Positions 1 through 9,054 of a stretch of DNA of 64,000 nt are shown here, piece by piece (position 1 is the first letter of the stretch; each line of letters begins with the position of its first letter). Below the pieces are notes generated by a model that searched no databases, was not told the origin of the DNA, and saw only the letters and a list, made by a program, of their open reading frames with translations. Position numbers and translations under genes: made by a program. This DNA comes from Nonomuraea helvata. Its GTDB lineage: Bacteria > Actinomycetota > Actinomycetes > Streptosporangiales > Streptosporangiaceae. The stretch covers positions 1,798,001 to 1,862,000 of the forward strand of contig NZ_BAAAXV010000001.1 in assembly GCF_039535785.1 (NCBI RefSeq), in the 5' to 3' direction.

Positions 1-22
1 ACCTGGTCTCCCACGTCCGGGC

Positions 23-376
23 ATGCCGCCCACCGAGGTCCACGGGAGCACCTTCACGAGCGCGGCCGGCGGATTCACGACCGAGCACGAGGAACTGGCG
101 AGGGATGCCCGCGGGATTCTCGACGCCCTCTTCGCACTGGGCGATTTCGCGGGCACGGACGAGGCGGGCAACAGGTTCAGGCAGGGCTACTCCACCGCGT
201 TGAAGAAAGCGGAGACGTACGTCAACGCACTGCGCGACGTCTATCCCAGCGTCGGCGAACGGCTGGCCGGCATGAAGACCACCTTCGACGTCGCGAACTG
301 GGCCACCATCGAATCCCTGCCGAAAGTGTCTGACCCACCCGAGTACTCGGAGTCGGACGGAAAGCTCACCCCCTGA
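23..376 (+). CDS. WXG100-like type VII secretion-associated protein
   Basis: A 117-residue, mostly helical, acidic soluble protein with no signal peptide. Its pattern of a GDFAGTDEAG segment near residues 39-48 followed by a long amphipathic helix and a single Trp at about residue 93 resembles the small WXG100-like proteins that actinomycetes encode next to YbaB-like proteins. The ATG at 23 has no clear ribosome binding site and the frame is open to the window edge, so the true start may lie upstream. The next gene starts 17 bases after the stop, suggesting co-transcription. The link to type VII secretion is inferred from style and neighbours. Confidence 0.55.
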   Translation: MPPTEVHGSTFTSAAGGFTTEHEELARDARGILDALFALGDFAGTDEAGNRFRQGYSTALKKAETYVNALRDVYPSVGERLAGMKTTFDVANWATIESLPKVSDPPEYSESDGKLTP

Positions 377-393
377 CGTCTTCTGGAGACCTG

Positions 394-747
394 ATGACCA
401 CACCGGACGACGGCGCGCCCTTCCTCGACGAGGAGATGCGCCGCTTTCTCGCCGAGTTCCAGGCCGACACCCGGCCGCTGGAGCAGTTGCAGGAGGGCCT
501 CAATGCCGTCCGCGGCCGAGGCGAGGCGGCCAATGGCCAGGTGACGGCCGAGGTGCTGGCGAGCGGCGCGCTCGGAAGTGTGCGCATCGACCCGCGGGCG
601 ATGCGGCTCGGCGCGGACGCGCTGGCAGAGGCGGTGCTCGCCGCCGCGAACGCCGCCGCCGCGGACCTGACCGCGCAGATGGAAAGGATGATGACGGACG
701 GCCTGACCCCGTTCGCCGACGAGGTCAGGCGGTTCAACCAGGGCTAG
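394..747 (+). CDS. YbaB/EbfC-family protein
   Basis: A 117-residue protein with the size and alternating helix-strand-helix look of the YbaB/EbfC nucleoid-associated family: an N-terminal acidic helix, a central strand segment (VTAEVLASGALGSVRID, about residues 50-66) and an Ala-rich C-terminal helix. Actinomycetes carry many YbaB-like paralogues beside WXG100-type genes, where DNA binding has not generally been shown. It follows the preceding gene closely and its end faces the end of the next gene on the other strand, 18 bases away. I am fairly sure of the family and unsure of the role. Confidence 0.6.
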   Translation: MTTPDDGAPFLDEEMRRFLAEFQADTRPLEQLQEGLNAVRGRGEAANGQVTAEVLASGALGSVRIDPRAMRLGADALAEAVLAAANAAAADLTAQMERMMTDGLTPFADEVRRFNQG

Positions 748-765
748 CCACCTGCTCACCGGCGG

Positions 766-1671
766 TCAGAGGCCGCGCCAGCGCCTGAACTGGTCCTGAC
801 CAGCGGCGACACCCAGCTTGGCGAGCATCTGCTCCCAGGTGGGCAACAGGCTGGCCGGATCGTCGATCACGTCGCCGGGTCGGTTGAGCGCGTTCGCCGT
901 GGTGCTGAAGATGGTGGATCCGGTCAGGAACACCATGGCATTGCGCGCCGCGTCGTTCTTCGGCAGCAGGTTGGCGGCCTTTCCGAAGTTGGCCGGGTCC
1001 ACGTGGTAGAAGACCATGGCCGCCGCGAAGTTCTTCAGCATGTACTCGCCGCGGTCGCTCCACGACCCCATGTCCTCGCCTCTCGCGAGCTTGAACCCGT
1101 CGATGAGCGCCTGGTCGAGGGCCGCGTAGGCGAGACTGCCGCCCACGGCGTAGATGAACCGCTTGCCCACCTCGTGTTCGAACATCTTGACGAGCAGCCG
1201 TGCCTGCGCCTTGCGCATCGCCCAGTTGATCATGGCCTGGACTTTCCTGTCGATCGCCGGCCAGCAGAAGAACATCAGCAGCTCGATCCACTGGATCATG
1301 GCCATGGTCCGCAGCGCGTGCTGGGTCTGCTCCAGCATGTCCGCGTAGTCGTCGACCGCGTCGGCCAGCCCGCGGAGGTACGCGGACACCCGCGGCGGAT
1401 AGGGCGCGACCTCGTCGTTGAAGTATTTCCTGAAGGCGTCGACGCCCGCGCCGGACATGGGCGGCCGCCACACCCTGCTCGCGGCCTCCTCCACGTCGTC
1501 CAAGCTGGTGTCCACCCGCCTGGCCAGCCGCCGCAGCAGCTCCGCGGCCTCGCGCGCCTTGGCCGGGTCGCCGTCGGGATAAGCGACAGCCAGCATCTGC
1601 CTGACCACGGCGCCGACACCGACGGCGGAGAGCATGAACCCCGCGATCGGAAGCTTGGGGGACGGACTCAC
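766..1671 (-). CDS. WXG100-like domain protein
   Basis: A 301-residue protein. The segment from about residue 20 to 110 has a helical hairpin with RVWRPPMSGAG, similar to the WXG100-like domain that heads many actinobacterial polymorphic toxins. A hydrophobic helix (about residues 128-145) and an Ala-rich C-terminal half follow, and I recognise no toxin domain. I placed the start at the GTG at 1671 because GAGAGAAAGGG lies 9 bases upstream; an in-frame ATG at 1707 would add 12 residues but would include that site. It is convergent with the YbaB-like gene. It may be a carrier domain whose effector part was lost, or an unrelated helical protein. Confidence 0.5.
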   Translation of the reverse strand: MSPSPKLPIAGFMLSAVGVGAVVRQMLAVAYPDGDPAKAREAAELLRRLARRVDTSLDDVEEAASRVWRPPMSGAGVDAFRKYFNDEVAPYPPRVSAYLRGLADAVDDYADMLEQTQHALRTMAMIQWIELLMFFCWPAIDRKVQAMINWAMRKAQARLLVKMFEHEVGKRFIYAVGGSLAYAALDQALIDGFKLARGEDMGSWSDRGEYMLKNFAAAMVFYHVDPANFGKAANLLPKNDAARNAMVFLTGSTIFSTTANALNRPGDVIDDPASLLPTWEQMLAKLGVAAGQDQFRRWRGL

Positions 1672-1735
1672 GTAGCAGACCCTTTCTCTCTCAACATCGA
1701 CTGCCACGTTAGCCCCAAAGCCGCCACAAATCTCC

Positions 1736-2791
1736 CTATTTCTGGTCGGTTATGGCGCGAGGCGGGGCGGTGGAGCGGCGGGCGACCAGGGTGGGGGTGA
1801 CAGAGAAGCGGACCGCGGACGTGCGCCCCTCGATGATGCGCTCGAGCAGCAGCCGCCCGGCCGTCTTGCCCATGATGGCCCCGTCCTGGTCCACGCTCGT
1901 CAGCGAGATGTGCGCGAGCGCGGTCACGCGGGCGTTGTCGTAGCCGACCACCGATACGTCGCCGGGCACGGTGAGCCCGGCCTCGTGGATGGCCGCGAGC
2001 GCGCCGAAGGCGGCCTGGTCGGCCCCCGCGAAGATCGCGCTAGGGCGGAGACTGCGGGCCAGCAGCTCACTGGTGGCCTGGTAGCCGCCCTCCTCGGTGT
2101 AGGAGGTGGCGACGACGGCGACGTGCTCGGCCAGGCCGTGCTCGGCCATCACCCGCTCGTACGTCCTGGCCCTGATGGTGTGCAGCCACGCGACGGAGCG
2201 GGACGGGCCGCTGTCCTTCTGCGAGATGTGCGCGATGCGGCGGTGGCCGAGCGCGATGAGGTGCTCGACGGCGAGCTCGGCGCCCACCTCGTCGTCGTCG
2301 AGCACGGAGTCGTAGACCGCCGAGCGGTCGTGGCGGCCGAGCACGACGGTGGGCGTGCTCCTGGCCGTCTCCTCGAGCCGGGACCTGGCGAGGACCGGGG
2401 CGACGATGAAGATGCCGTCCACCTGCCGGTCCACCAGGGCGTCGATCGCGCGGCCCTCGGAGCCGGGGTCCATGGTGCCGCCCTGGACGATGATGGCCTG
2501 GTAGCCGGCGCCGGCGATCTGCTCGTCGAGGCCGTCGAGGATGTCGGCGAAGAACGGGTTCCTGATGTGCGGCAGCACCACGCCGATGGTGAACGTGCGC
2601 CCCCGCATGGCCCGGGCCGCGGCGTGCGGGCGGTAGCCGAGCTCGTCGATGGCCGCCTGCACCTTGGCGCGCATCGCCTCGCTGACGCCGTAGGCGTTGC
2701 GCAGCACCTTCGACACCGCTGTGGTGGAGACCTGGGCATGGCTGGCCACATCGCTGATCGTCACCCGCCGCCGCCCGTCACGCGTGACCAT
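1736..2791 (-). CDS. LacI-family transcriptional regulator
   Basis: A 351-residue repressor. The N-terminal helix-turn-helix (VTISDVASHAQVSTTAVSKV, about residues 8-27) is followed by the LacI hinge and a periplasmic-binding-protein-like sugar sensor (TFTIGVVLP, NPFFADILDG, the SVVGYDN and LTSVDQD segments). I placed the start at the ATG at 2791, preceded by GAGGT; the frame is open upstream to 2890 but the DNA-binding domain begins just after 2791. It is transcribed away from the sugar importer and rhamnosidase genes, with a 15-bp inverted repeat between them, so it probably represses that operon until a rhamnose-containing sugar binds. Confidence 0.92.
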   Translation of the reverse strand: MVTRDGRRRVTISDVASHAQVSTTAVSKVLRNAYGVSEAMRAKVQAAIDELGYRPHAAARAMRGRTFTIGVVLPHIRNPFFADILDGLDEQIAGAGYQAIIVQGGTMDPGSEGRAIDALVDRQVDGIFIVAPVLARSRLEETARSTPTVVLGRHDRSAVYDSVLDDDEVGAELAVEHLIALGHRRIAHISQKDSGPSRSVAWLHTIRARTYERVMAEHGLAEHVAVVATSYTEEGGYQATSELLARSLRPSAIFAGADQAAFGALAAIHEAGLTVPGDVSVVGYDNARVTALAHISLTSVDQDGAIMGKTAGRLLLERIIEGRTSAVRFSVTPTLVARRSTAPPRAITDQK

Positions 2792-2954
2792 CTGGCACCT
2801 CGCTCGACTAGACGCGACCCGATTGTACGAGCTCGGACCCGCCGCCGTGATGGATAACGATACCCATCGCAAAGGTCCGACGATCCTCACACCGGGGGCC
2901 CCACGTGGATCACGATCGGGGACCGTTCCTCAAATCGAGCCTTGACGCCGTACC

Positions 2955-2969
2955 ACGTAACGCTTACGT
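2955..2969. promoter_or_regulatory. Putative LacI-family operator
   Basis: The sequence ACGTAA-CGC-TTACGT is a perfect inverted repeat with 6-base arms. It sits between the divergent LacI-type regulator and the sugar ABC operon, 51 bases before the ATG-equivalent GTG of the binding protein. A smaller repeat, CGTT-AA-AACG, lies at 2987-2996. Position and CG-centred symmetry fit a LacI-family operator; binding is inferred. Confidence 0.65.
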
Positions 2970-3020
2970 TAACTGGAATCGGGGGGCGTTAAAACGATTC
3001 AACGGACCCGGAGGGGCGTT

Positions 3021-4322
3021 GTGAAGACCTCTCATCGCACATTGGGAGCGGCACTGGCCGTTCTCACGATGACTGCCCTGACCTCCTGCGGCTCAGGCTC
3101 CGAGCCGGCCGCCGACGGCACGGTCACCCTGAAGTTCCTCATCGACAACGGACAGGGAGCCGTCGACTCGGCCAAGGCGATGACGACCGCGTTCATGCAG
3201 GCCAACCCCAAGATCAAGATCGACACCGAGACGCGGCCGGCCGGCAGCGAGGGCGACAACATCGTCAAGACCAAGCTCTCGACCGGCGACATGGACGACG
3301 TGTTCCTGTACAACTCCGGGTCGCTGCTCCAAGCACTCAACCCGTCCCAGACCCTGGTCGACCTCACCGGCGACCCGGTGCTGCAGAACGTCCAGAAGGA
3401 CTACCTGCCGGTGGTGACCCAGGGCGACCACGCGTTCGGCGTGCCCTTCGGCACCGCCATGGGCGGCGGCATCCTCTACAACCGCAAGATCTACGAGAAG
3501 CTCGGTCTGCAGGTGCCCAAGACCTGGGACGAGTTCATGGCCAACAACGCGAAGATCAAGGCTGCGGGGATCAGCCCGGTGGTCTCGACGTTCAAGGACA
3601 CCTGGACCTCGCAACTCTTCGTGCTGGGCGACTTCTACAACGTCCAGGCCGCCGTGCCGAACTTCGCCGCCGACTACACCGCGGGCAAGGCCAAGTTCGC
3701 CACCACCCCGGCCGCCACGGCCGGGTTCCAGCATCTTGCCGACGTGCACGCCAAGGGCTACCTCAACGAGGGCTTCGGCTCGGCCACCGCCGATCAGGGC
3801 ATGAAGATGCTGGTGGAGGGCAAGGGCGCGCACTATCCGATGCTCAGCGCCCAGTTGCCGCCGCTGGTGGCCTCGATGCCGCAGGCCGCCACTGACGTCG
3901 GCTTCTTCGGGATCCCGGGCACCGACCCCGCCAAGAACGGCGCGACGCTCTGGGAGCCGAGCGCCGTCTACATCCCCAAGAGCACCAAGAACCTCGATGC
4001 GGCCAAGAAGTTCCTGGCCTTCATCGCCTCGCCGGCGGCGGCCGACGCGGTGAGCAAGGCCGTGCAGCCGTCCGGGCCGTACCGGATCACCGGCGCCAAA
4101 CTGCCCGACAACGCCATCCAGGCCGCCAAGGACCTCCAGGCGTACATCGACAGGGGCGCCACGGCGCCGGCGCTGGAGTTCGTCTCGCCGGTCAAGGGTC
4201 CGTCGCTGGAGCAGATCACCGTCGCGGTGGGCTCCGGGTTGACGCCGCCCGCCGAAGGCGCCGCCCAGTACGACAAGGACGTGGAGAAGCAGGCCAAGCA
4301 GTTGGGGCTCGCGGGGTGGTGA
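3021..4322 (+). CDS. Sugar ABC transporter substrate-binding lipoprotein
   Basis: A 433-residue extracytoplasmic binding protein. The signal sequence ends in a lipobox ALTSC with Cys23 as the lipidation site. The body matches family 1 solute-binding proteins of carbohydrate importers (LYNRKIYEKLGLQVPKTWDEF near residues 152-172, and LWEPSAVYIPKST). The GTG start is preceded by GGAGG at 3009-3013. Its stop overlaps the first permease start. With a rhamnosidase as the last gene of the operon, rhamnose-containing oligosaccharides or aryl rhamnosides are the likely ligands; this is inferred from context. Confidence 0.9.
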   Translation: MKTSHRTLGAALAVLTMTALTSCGSGSEPAADGTVTLKFLIDNGQGAVDSAKAMTTAFMQANPKIKIDTETRPAGSEGDNIVKTKLSTGDMDDVFLYNSGSLLQALNPSQTLVDLTGDPVLQNVQKDYLPVVTQGDHAFGVPFGTAMGGGILYNRKIYEKLGLQVPKTWDEFMANNAKIKAAGISPVVSTFKDTWTSQLFVLGDFYNVQAAVPNFAADYTAGKAKFATTPAATAGFQHLADVHAKGYLNEGFGSATADQGMKMLVEGKGAHYPMLSAQLPPLVASMPQAATDVGFFGIPGTDPAKNGATLWEPSAVYIPKSTKNLDAAKKFLAFIASPAAADAVSKAVQPSGPYRITGAKLPDNAIQAAKDLQAYIDRGATAPALEFVSPVKGPSLEQITVAVGSGLTPPAEGAAQYDKDVEKQAKQLGLAGW

Positions 4323-5248
4323 CCGAGCAGGCGGCCCAGCCACGGCAGGGAGCCGGCGTCACGCCAGAACCGGGGGCCGCCCGCCCGGTCAGGCGCAAGT
4401 CCGCCTACCCGTACGCGCTCTACCTGCCGGCCGCCGTCGTGTACCTCGTCATCTTCCTGGTGCCGACGGTCATGGCCTTCTACTTCGCGCTCACCCGCTG
4501 GACCCTGTTCGACAGCACCTTCGTCGGCCTGGACAACTTCCGCGACTTCCTGTCCGAGCAGAACCTGCGCATCGGCTTCGTCAACACCCTCTTCTACGCG
4601 GTTGTCACCAGCGGCCTGAAGGTCGTCCTCGGGCTGCTGCTCGGCGTGCTGCTCACCTCGAGACTGCGGCTGCGCGGCTTCCTGCGCTCGGTGGTGTTCT
4701 TCCCCGTCCTCGTCTCCACGGTCGCGGTCGGCATCACCTTCAGCGCGCTGCTGCGGCCCGACACCGGCCTGGTCAACAAGGCCCTGGCCCTGGTCGGGAT
4801 CGACGGGCCCGACTGGCTCGGCGACGCGAGCACCGCCCTGCTCTCGGTCGCCCTCGTCGACGTGTGGAAGGGCGTCGGCATCGCCACCGTCATCTACATC
4901 GCCGGCATCCTGTCCATCCCCCGCGACTACTACCAGGCGGTCGCCGTCGACGGCGGCGGCGCCTGGCACCGCTTCCGCCACGTCACGCTCCCCCTGTCCT
5001 GGCCCGCCACCTACTCCGTCATCATCCTGTCCTTCATCGGCGGCCTGCGCTCCTTCGACCTCATCTGGACGATGACCCGCGGCGGACCCGGCTTCACCAG
5101 CGACACCATCGCCTCCATCATCTACAAGCAGTACCAGGCCGGCTTCTTCGGCCTGTCCACCGCCGGCAACGTGCTGCTGTTCATCGTCGTCACCGCCATC
5201 GTCGTCCCGCTCAACTACGTCCTCGGCAAAAGGCAGGTGGCCGCATGA
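4316..5248 (+). CDS. Sugar ABC transporter permease (MalF type)
   Basis: A 310-residue inner-membrane protein with six predicted membrane segments, beginning with YALYLPAAVVYLVIFLVP at about residue 35. The cytoplasmic EAA-type loop for contact with the ATPase is present (AVAVDGGGAWHRFRHVTLPL, about residues 212-231). Two consecutive GTG codons (4316 and 4319) are possible starts; the second forms GTGA with the stop of the binding-protein gene, indicating translational coupling. No ATPase gene is nearby. Actinomycetes often share a single ATPase (MsiK type) among such importers. Confidence 0.9.
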   Translation: MVTEQAAQPRQGAGVTPEPGAARPVRRKSAYPYALYLPAAVVYLVIFLVPTVMAFYFALTRWTLFDSTFVGLDNFRDFLSEQNLRIGFVNTLFYAVVTSGLKVVLGLLLGVLLTSRLRLRGFLRSVVFFPVLVSTVAVGITFSALLRPDTGLVNKALALVGIDGPDWLGDASTALLSVALVDVWKGVGIATVIYIAGILSIPRDYYQAVAVDGGGAWHRFRHVTLPLSWPATYSVIILSFIGGLRSFDLIWTMTRGGPGFTSDTIASIIYKQYQAGFFGLSTAGNVLLFIVVTAIVVPLNYVLGKRQVAA

Positions 5249-6072
5249 CAGTCCTGCGCAGGTTCGGCGCCGAGGCCGTCGCCCTGACCCTGGCGGCCGT
5301 GATCTTCCTCGTCCCGTTCGCCCTCATGCTGCTCACCGCGGTCAAGGACCAGACCCAGGCCACCGACCTCGACTTCGCCTGGCCGACGAACTGGCCCATC
5401 GTCCAGAACCTCACCGAGGTGATCGAGGCCCGCGACTTCGTCCTGCTACGCGCCTACGTCAACAGCACGGTCCTGACCGTGGCGTCAGTGGCGCTGATCG
5501 TCGTCTTCGCCGCGATGGCCGCGTTCGTGCTGCAACGCCGCGCGGGCCGGCTCGGCTCGATGGCCAACTTCCTGGTGCTGTCCGGGCTGATCATCCCACC
5601 CGCGATCGTGCCCACCATCTGGCTGCTGCAGGCACTCGGCCTGTTCAAGACCCTCCCCGGGCTGATCCTGATCGAGGTGGCCTTCAACCTGGCCTACGCG
5701 GTGCTGCTGTTCCGCGCGTTCATCGCGGCCATCCCGCGCGAGCTGGACGAGGCCGCCATGATCGACGGCTGCACCGGGCTCACCCTGTTCTTCCGGGTGA
5801 TCTTCCCCTTGCTCCGGCCGGTCACCATCACCGTGGTCCTGACCACATCGGTGGCCATCTTCAACGACTTCGTCAACCCGCTCTACTTCACCCCCGGCGA
5901 CGAGAACGCCACCGTGCAGGTCACCCTCTACAACTTCCAGAGCCAGTACAACACCCAGTGGAACCTGCTCTTCATGGACATCGTGCTCATCACGATCCCA
6001 CCGTTGCTGCTGTTCATCTTCTTCAATCGCAAGATCGTCGCCGGGATGACCGCCGGCGCCATCAAGGGCTAG
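5245..6072 (+). CDS. Sugar ABC transporter permease (MalG type)
   Basis: A 275-residue membrane protein and the second permease of the importer. It begins with ATGA overlapping the stop of the MalF-type gene. Six membrane segments are predicted, with the EAA loop ELDEAAMIDGCTGLTLFFRV at about residues 166-185. The sequence ends in the usual short basic tail. The rhamnosidase gene starts 7 bases downstream, so uptake and hydrolysis are encoded in one transcript, under the LacI-type regulator encoded upstream. Confidence 0.9.
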   Translation: MTVLRRFGAEAVALTLAAVIFLVPFALMLLTAVKDQTQATDLDFAWPTNWPIVQNLTEVIEARDFVLLRAYVNSTVLTVASVALIVVFAAMAAFVLQRRAGRLGSMANFLVLSGLIIPPAIVPTIWLLQALGLFKTLPGLILIEVAFNLAYAVLLFRAFIAAIPRELDEAAMIDGCTGLTLFFRVIFPLLRPVTITVVLTTSVAIFNDFVNPLYFTPGDENATVQVTLYNFQSQYNTQWNLLFMDIVLITIPPLLLFIFFNRKIVAGMTAGAIKG

Positions 6073-6079
6073 GAGACCC

Positions 6080-8644
6080 GTGACCTTCGTGCATGTCGAA
6101 GCGCCCGCCTTCGAACACCACCGCGACCCCCTCGGCATCGGCGAACGCGCGCCCCGCCTGTCCTGGACCGTCACCACCGACATCCCCGGCTGGCAGCAGG
6201 AGGCGTACGAGATCGAGCTCAGCGACGGCACGGCCACCGGCCGGGTCGAGTCGGCGGAGTCGGTGCTCGTCCCCTGGCCGGGCGGCGAGCTGAGCTCGCG
6301 CGAGCGCCGGGGCGCCCGGGTGCGCGTACACGGCCGCGACGGCTCGGCCGGTGACTGGAGCCCCTGGTCGTGGGTGGAGGCCGGCTTGCTGGACCCGGCC
6401 GACTGGCAGGCGGGCACGGCCGCGCCGCCACTGGAGCTGCTGGGCGTCCCCGACGGCCCGGCGCTGCTGCTGCGCCGCGACTTCACCGTGCGCGGCCCGA
6501 TCCGGCAGGCCCGTCTGTACGTCACCGCGCACGGCATCCACGAGACGGAGATCAACGGCCGGGTCGTCGGCGACGACGTGCTGGCCCCCGGCTGGACCAC
6601 CTACGGCCACCGCCTGCGCTACCGCACGCACGACGTCACCGAGCTCCTGGCCGAGGGCGCCAACGCGATCGGCGCCACGCTCTCCGACGGCTGGTTCCGG
6701 GGGCGGATCGGCTTCGCGGGCGGCAAGACCGCCGTCTACGGCGACCGTACCGCGCTCATCGCCCAGCTCGAGATCACCTACGCGGACGGCACGACCGACG
6801 TGGTCGTCACCGACGACAGCTGGCGCTGCGCGAGCGGCCCCGTCACGGCGGCCAGTCTGTACGACGGCGAGAACCACGACGCCCGGCTGCTGCCGTCCGG
6901 CTGGTCGGGGCCCGGCTTCGACGACGCCTCCTGGCTGCCCGCCGACGCGCTGCCGCACGACCCGGCCCTGCTCGTCGCGCCGCTCGGCCCGCCGGTCCGC
7001 CGGGTGGAGACGCTGGCCCCGGCGGAGGTCCTGACCGGGCCGGACGGGGAGACGATCCTCGACTTCGGCCAGAACATCGCCGGCCGGCTGCGCATCCGCG
7101 TGCAGGGCCCGGCCGGGCACACCGTCACGTTCCGGCACGCCGAGGTCCTGGAGAACGGCGCGCTCGCTCTGCGGCCACTGCGTCACGCGGCCGCGCTCGA
7201 CGAGTACACCCTGCGCGGCGACGACGCGCCCGAGGAGTGGGAGCCGCGCTTCACCGTGCACGGCTTCCGCTACGCGCAGGTGGACAACTGGCCGGGCGAA
7301 CTGGACCCGGCCGACGTCCAGGCCGTGGTCTGCCACACCGACATGCGGCCCACCGGCGATTTCCGCTGCTCCGAGCCGCTGCTGAACCGCCTGCACGACA
7401 ACGTCCGGTGGAGCATGCGCGGCAACTACGTCGACCTGCCCACCGACTGCCCCCAGCGCGACGAGCGGCTCGGCTGGACCGGCGACATCCAGGTCTTCGC
7501 CCCGGCCGCCGCCTTCCTGTACGACTGCGCGGGCCCGCTGTCGTCCTGGCTGGCCGATCTCTCCGCCGACCAGGCCGAGCACGGCACGGTGCCGCACTAC
7601 GTGCCGTGGGTGGAGCTGGTGTTCGGCACCTCCCCCACCGCGGCCTGGGGCGACGCCGCGGTGCTCGTGCCGTGGACGCTCTACCGGCGCTTCGGCGACC
7701 TCGGGCTGCTGCGGCAGCAGTACCCGAGCATGAAGGCGTGGGTGGACCAGATAGCCGGGCTGGCCGGCGACGACCACCTGTGGGACGAGGGCTTCCAGTT
7801 CGGCGACTGGCTCGACCCGGCCGCGCCGCCGGACGACCCCGGCAAGGCCCGTACCGACCACGCGCTCGTCGCCACCGCCTACCACGCCTGGACCGCCGGC
7901 ATCCTGGCCGAGACGGCGGCCCTGCTGGGGCACTCCGCCGACGCCGAGCACTATGCCGCGCTCGCGGGTTCGGTGCGCGAGGCGTTCCGCCGCGAGTTCG
8001 TCACGCCGTCGGGGCGGCTGGCCTGCGACACCCAGACCGCCTACGCCCTGGCTCTGACGTGCGACCTGCTGGACGGGCCCGCGCAGCGGGAGCGGGCCGG
8101 GCGGCGCCTGGTCGAGCTGGTCGCGGGCGACGACCACCGCATCGGCACCGGCTTCGTCGGCACCCCGCTCGTCTGCGACGCGCTCTGCTCGGTCGGCGCG
8201 TACGACACGGCGTACGCGCTGCTGCTCCAGCGCAACTGCCCGTCCTGGCTGTACCCGGTGACGATGGGCGCCACCACCATCTGGGAGCGGTGGGACAGCC
8301 TGCTGCCCGACGGCTCGGTGAACCCCGGCGAGATGACCTCCTTCAACCACTACGCGCTCGGGGCGGTGGCCGACTGGCTGCACCGCACCGTGGCCGGCCT
8401 CGCCCCGGCCGCCCCCGGCTACCGCCGCCTGCGCATCGCTCCCCGGCCCGGCGGGGACCTGACCCACGCCTCGGCCGACCTCGAGACCCCGTACGGCCCG
8501 GCGTCGGTCTCCTGGAGCAGGGACGGCGGGACGCTCACGGTCACCGCGTCCGTGCCGCCGGGCACGGTGGCCGAGATCGACCTTCCGGGGGCGGCCCCGC
8601 AGGAGGTGAGCTCCGGCACCCACACGTTCACCACCCGGATGTGA
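6080..8644 (+). CDS. Alpha-L-rhamnosidase, GH78
   Basis: An 854-residue enzyme of the usual GH78 length, expected to release terminal L-rhamnose. No signal peptide is visible, so it probably acts in the cytoplasm on imported sugars. N-terminal beta-sandwich domains (YIT-type and the sugar-binding HGIHETEINGRVVGDDVLAP segment, about residues 150-170) precede the (alpha/alpha)6 barrel. The conserved acidic motif DCPQRDERLGWTGD spans residues 456-469. The barrel later contains QFGDWLDP and TSFNHYALGAVADW, and a C-terminal beta-domain ends the protein. The GTG start follows GGAG. A 140-bp stretch near 8092-8231 is duplicated at 9701-9840. Confidence 0.93.
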   Translation: MTFVHVEAPAFEHHRDPLGIGERAPRLSWTVTTDIPGWQQEAYEIELSDGTATGRVESAESVLVPWPGGELSSRERRGARVRVHGRDGSAGDWSPWSWVEAGLLDPADWQAGTAAPPLELLGVPDGPALLLRRDFTVRGPIRQARLYVTAHGIHETEINGRVVGDDVLAPGWTTYGHRLRYRTHDVTELLAEGANAIGATLSDGWFRGRIGFAGGKTAVYGDRTALIAQLEITYADGTTDVVVTDDSWRCASGPVTAASLYDGENHDARLLPSGWSGPGFDDASWLPADALPHDPALLVAPLGPPVRRVETLAPAEVLTGPDGETILDFGQNIAGRLRIRVQGPAGHTVTFRHAEVLENGALALRPLRHAAALDEYTLRGDDAPEEWEPRFTVHGFRYAQVDNWPGELDPADVQAVVCHTDMRPTGDFRCSEPLLNRLHDNVRWSMRGNYVDLPTDCPQRDERLGWTGDIQVFAPAAAFLYDCAGPLSSWLADLSADQAEHGTVPHYVPWVELVFGTSPTAAWGDAAVLVPWTLYRRFGDLGLLRQQYPSMKAWVDQIAGLAGDDHLWDEGFQFGDWLDPAAPPDDPGKARTDHALVATAYHAWTAGILAETAALLGHSADAEHYAALAGSVREAFRREFVTPSGRLACDTQTAYALALTCDLLDGPAQRERAGRRLVELVAGDDHRIGTGFVGTPLVCDALCSVGAYDTAYALLLQRNCPSWLYPVTMGATTIWERWDSLLPDGSVNPGEMTSFNHYALGAVADWLHRTVAGLAPAAPGYRRLRIAPRPGGDLTHASADLETPYGPASVSWSRDGGTLTVTASVPPGTVAEIDLPGAAPQEVSSGTHTFTTRM

Positions 8645-8653
8645 ACACCCGGC

Positions 8654-8682
8654 GCCGGGCCGACCTGACTGGCCGGCCCGGC
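8654..8682 (+). terminator. Weak GC hairpin after the rhamnosidase gene
   Basis: GCCGGGCC (8654-8661) pairs with GGCCCGGC (8675-8682) around a 13-base loop, starting 9 bases after the rhamnosidase stop. There is no U-tract, as is common in actinomycetes. Confidence 0.4.
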
Positions 8683-8801
8683 CCGGCCATGACACAAGAC
8701 GCGCCCGATCACCTCTTGTCGCGCCGTCATCGCCGCCTGGTGGTCAGGCCACCGCCATCGGGATACCTCATGCAGTTCAGGTAGAACATTCTGCGACGAA
8801 C

Positions 8802-8821
8802 CATCTATTTGCGGATAGATG
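8802..8821. promoter_or_regulatory. Inverted repeat in the 8.65-9.05 kb intergenic region
   Basis: CATCTAT (8802-8808) and ATAGATG (8815-8821) form perfect 7-base arms around a 6-base spacer. The surrounding 410-base region has no gene I can support. The repeat is AT-rich compared with its surroundings and could be an operator for the secreted-protein gene at 9055. Confidence 0.35.
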
Positions 8822-8926
8822 ATCTACGCGGGTCTCCTTCGGGAGGCCGAAATCGGATGGGCGACCAGAGCAAACCCCTGGCCATACGGAGCAATGTCTG
8901 CGCAAGGAATGATCAATCCTGCGGCG

Positions 8927-8981
8927 CGATCATGCTGGCAAGCGACCCGATCATGATGTGCTTTCGCCGAATCCGATCATG
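8927..8981. repeat. Three CGATCATG direct repeats upstream of a secreted-protein gene
   Basis: CGATCATG occurs at 8927-8934, 8948-8955 and 8974-8981, spaced 21 and 26 bases apart, 75-130 bases before the ATG at 9055. Spacing near two helical turns suggests a binding array for a regulator, but no regulator is identified. Confidence 0.45.
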
Positions 8982-9054
8982 CGTGCAGTGAAGGCATGGC
9001 GACCTGTACGCCTGCCGATCGCTGCGTGGCGAAGCATCGACAAGGAAGGTCGCT

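Noticed and set aside
1..1707. A complete type VII secretion locus
   Set aside because: Only small WXG100-like and YbaB-like proteins are present; no EccC-type ATPase, mycosin or membrane component lies in the window.
6062..8695. A long minus-strand frame opposite the rhamnosidase gene
   Set aside because: Low-complexity Val/Gly/Arg/Glu-rich translation, no start signal; typical antisense shadow in high-GC DNA.
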